A DNA stretch of 64,000 bases from JANLVJ01 sp031363945. Its GTDB lineage: Bacteria; Bacteroidota; Bacteroidia; Sphingobacteriales; Sphingobacteriaceae. Positions within the stretch are counted from its first letter, which is position 1; every line of letters starts with the position of its first letter. The translations under genes were made by a program, and so were the position numbers. This document shows, piece by piece, positions 63,621-64,000 of this stretch. Below the pieces are notes generated by a model, which worked only from the letters and a program-made list of their open reading frames with translations, had not been told where the DNA came from and made no database searches. The stretch is from NCBI GenBank assembly GCA_031363945.1, contig JANLVJ010000065.1, forward strand, positions 124,001-188,000. The letters are read 5' to 3'.

Positions 63621-64000
63621 AGGTGTAGTTGTTTCCTGACCCCTCTTTTCCAAAGAATTACTGGTTTTAGCATTCCCTGGTTGTATAATATTTCGCGGTA
63701 ATCATTAATTGAGTAAGCTTGAAAGTCGGCCAGGCATCCTTTCTCAATTCGTCCTCTGTCAATTAACCCCAATGCGGCACCTGCCCTGAACGTCAGGGCA
63801 GCAAAGGTTTCTGCTGCTGTTAGTTTTTCAGCTGCCCCCAAAACACTTGCCTGCATTAACAAATTGCCCATTGGTGCTGAGCCCGGATTATGATCACTCG
63901 CAATTACCAGGCTAGCTCCAGCATCAAGCAGGGATCTTGCTTGAGCGTATTCCATTCCCAGACCCATAGAGGCACCTGGCAGTACAATGGCAGCTGTTTT
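63617..64000 (-). CDS. hutI: Imidazolonepropionase, C-terminal part
   Basis: Runs off the right edge; about 127 residues are visible. LVIASDHNPGSAPMGN is the metal-site Asp region of HutI, and LTFRAGAALGLIDRGRIEKGCLADFQ is the usual amidohydrolase C-terminus. It feeds the HutG reaction by opening imidazolonepropionate to N-formiminoglutamate. Confidence 0.88.
   Translation of the reverse strand, partial: KTAAIVLPGASMGLGMEYAQARSLLDAGASLVIASDHNPGSAPMGNLLMQASVLGAAEKLTAAETFAALTFRAGAALGLIDRGRIEKGCLADFQAYSINDYREILYNQGMLKPVILWKRGVRKQLHL

Overview
The window looks like chromosomal DNA from a member of the Bacteroidota, probably of the Sphingobacteriia/Chitinophagia type; this is an inference from content. 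Supporting signs are an AT-rich base composition, few Shine-Dalgarno sequences, TAnnTTTG-type promoter elements, a SusC-like TonB-dependent receptor with a carboxypeptidase-regulatory-like domain, many secreted peptidases and glycoside hydrolases with '-AQ' type signal peptides, a BBP2-type porin, a PorT-like barrel and M1/M28/S9/DUF885 peptidases. I see no rRNA, tRNA, CRISPR array, IS element or prophage.

Layout. 0-9.6 kb: partial L,D-transpeptidase, S9 dipeptidyl peptidase, polysaccharide deacetylase, a tiny secreted repeat protein, a Tat-type NIF3 protein, TruA, a GH65-like glucosidase and a PNPOx-like protein, with two short gene remnants (VOC/PhnB-like and BON-like) in the gaps. 9.7-17.1 kb: a GH5::SMP-30 fusion and a GH128 lipoprotein, both plausibly acting on beta-1,3-glucan, flank a three-gene minus-strand operon (12.3-16.1 kb). 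That operon encodes a multi-TM coiled-coil protein, a P-loop GTPase-like protein, and a cytoplasmic-domain/coiled-coil/TM/LysM-like protein. I do not recognise it as a described system and it is the best candidate here for a new one. 17.2-18.05 kb holds a decayed malate:quinone oxidoreductase gene (5' half gone, two frameshifts).

18-28.3 kb: M28 peptidase, DUF2383-type protein, a molybdopterin oxidoreductase (YdeP/FdhF-like) with a small partner and FdhD, an EamA transporter, a Tat-exported sugar-isomerase-like protein and a stand-alone CoaB domain. 28.7-42 kb: an assimilatory sulfate reduction operon, cysH-cysD-cysN-cobA-cysJ-cysI, continuing into a TonB-dependent receptor and a siroheme-synthase::TSUP permease fusion, then a convergent porin. 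APS made by CysDN is reduced by CysH, sulfite is reduced by CysJI, and CobA plus the fusion protein supply siroheme.

42.3-49.3 kb: DUF885 peptidase, proA/proB, a 35-aa membrane microprotein, an M1 peptidase and a second copy of a small secreted protein family whose first copy abuts the GTPase operon. 49.4-55.5 kb: a molybdenum block, modABC on the plus strand (preceded by two palindromes) converging on moaA-moaD-moaE-moaC::mogA-moeA on the minus strand; it supplies molybdenum cofactor to enzymes such as the 20.8-kb oxidoreductase. 55.5-64 kb: ribokinase, single-domain response regulator, PorT-like barrel, cupin, sialate O-acetylesterase, LpxL-like acyltransferase, an iron-permease-family protein, a His-rich small protein, and hutG with the 3' part of hutI running off the window.

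All family assignments come from reading motifs by eye; no database search was possible.
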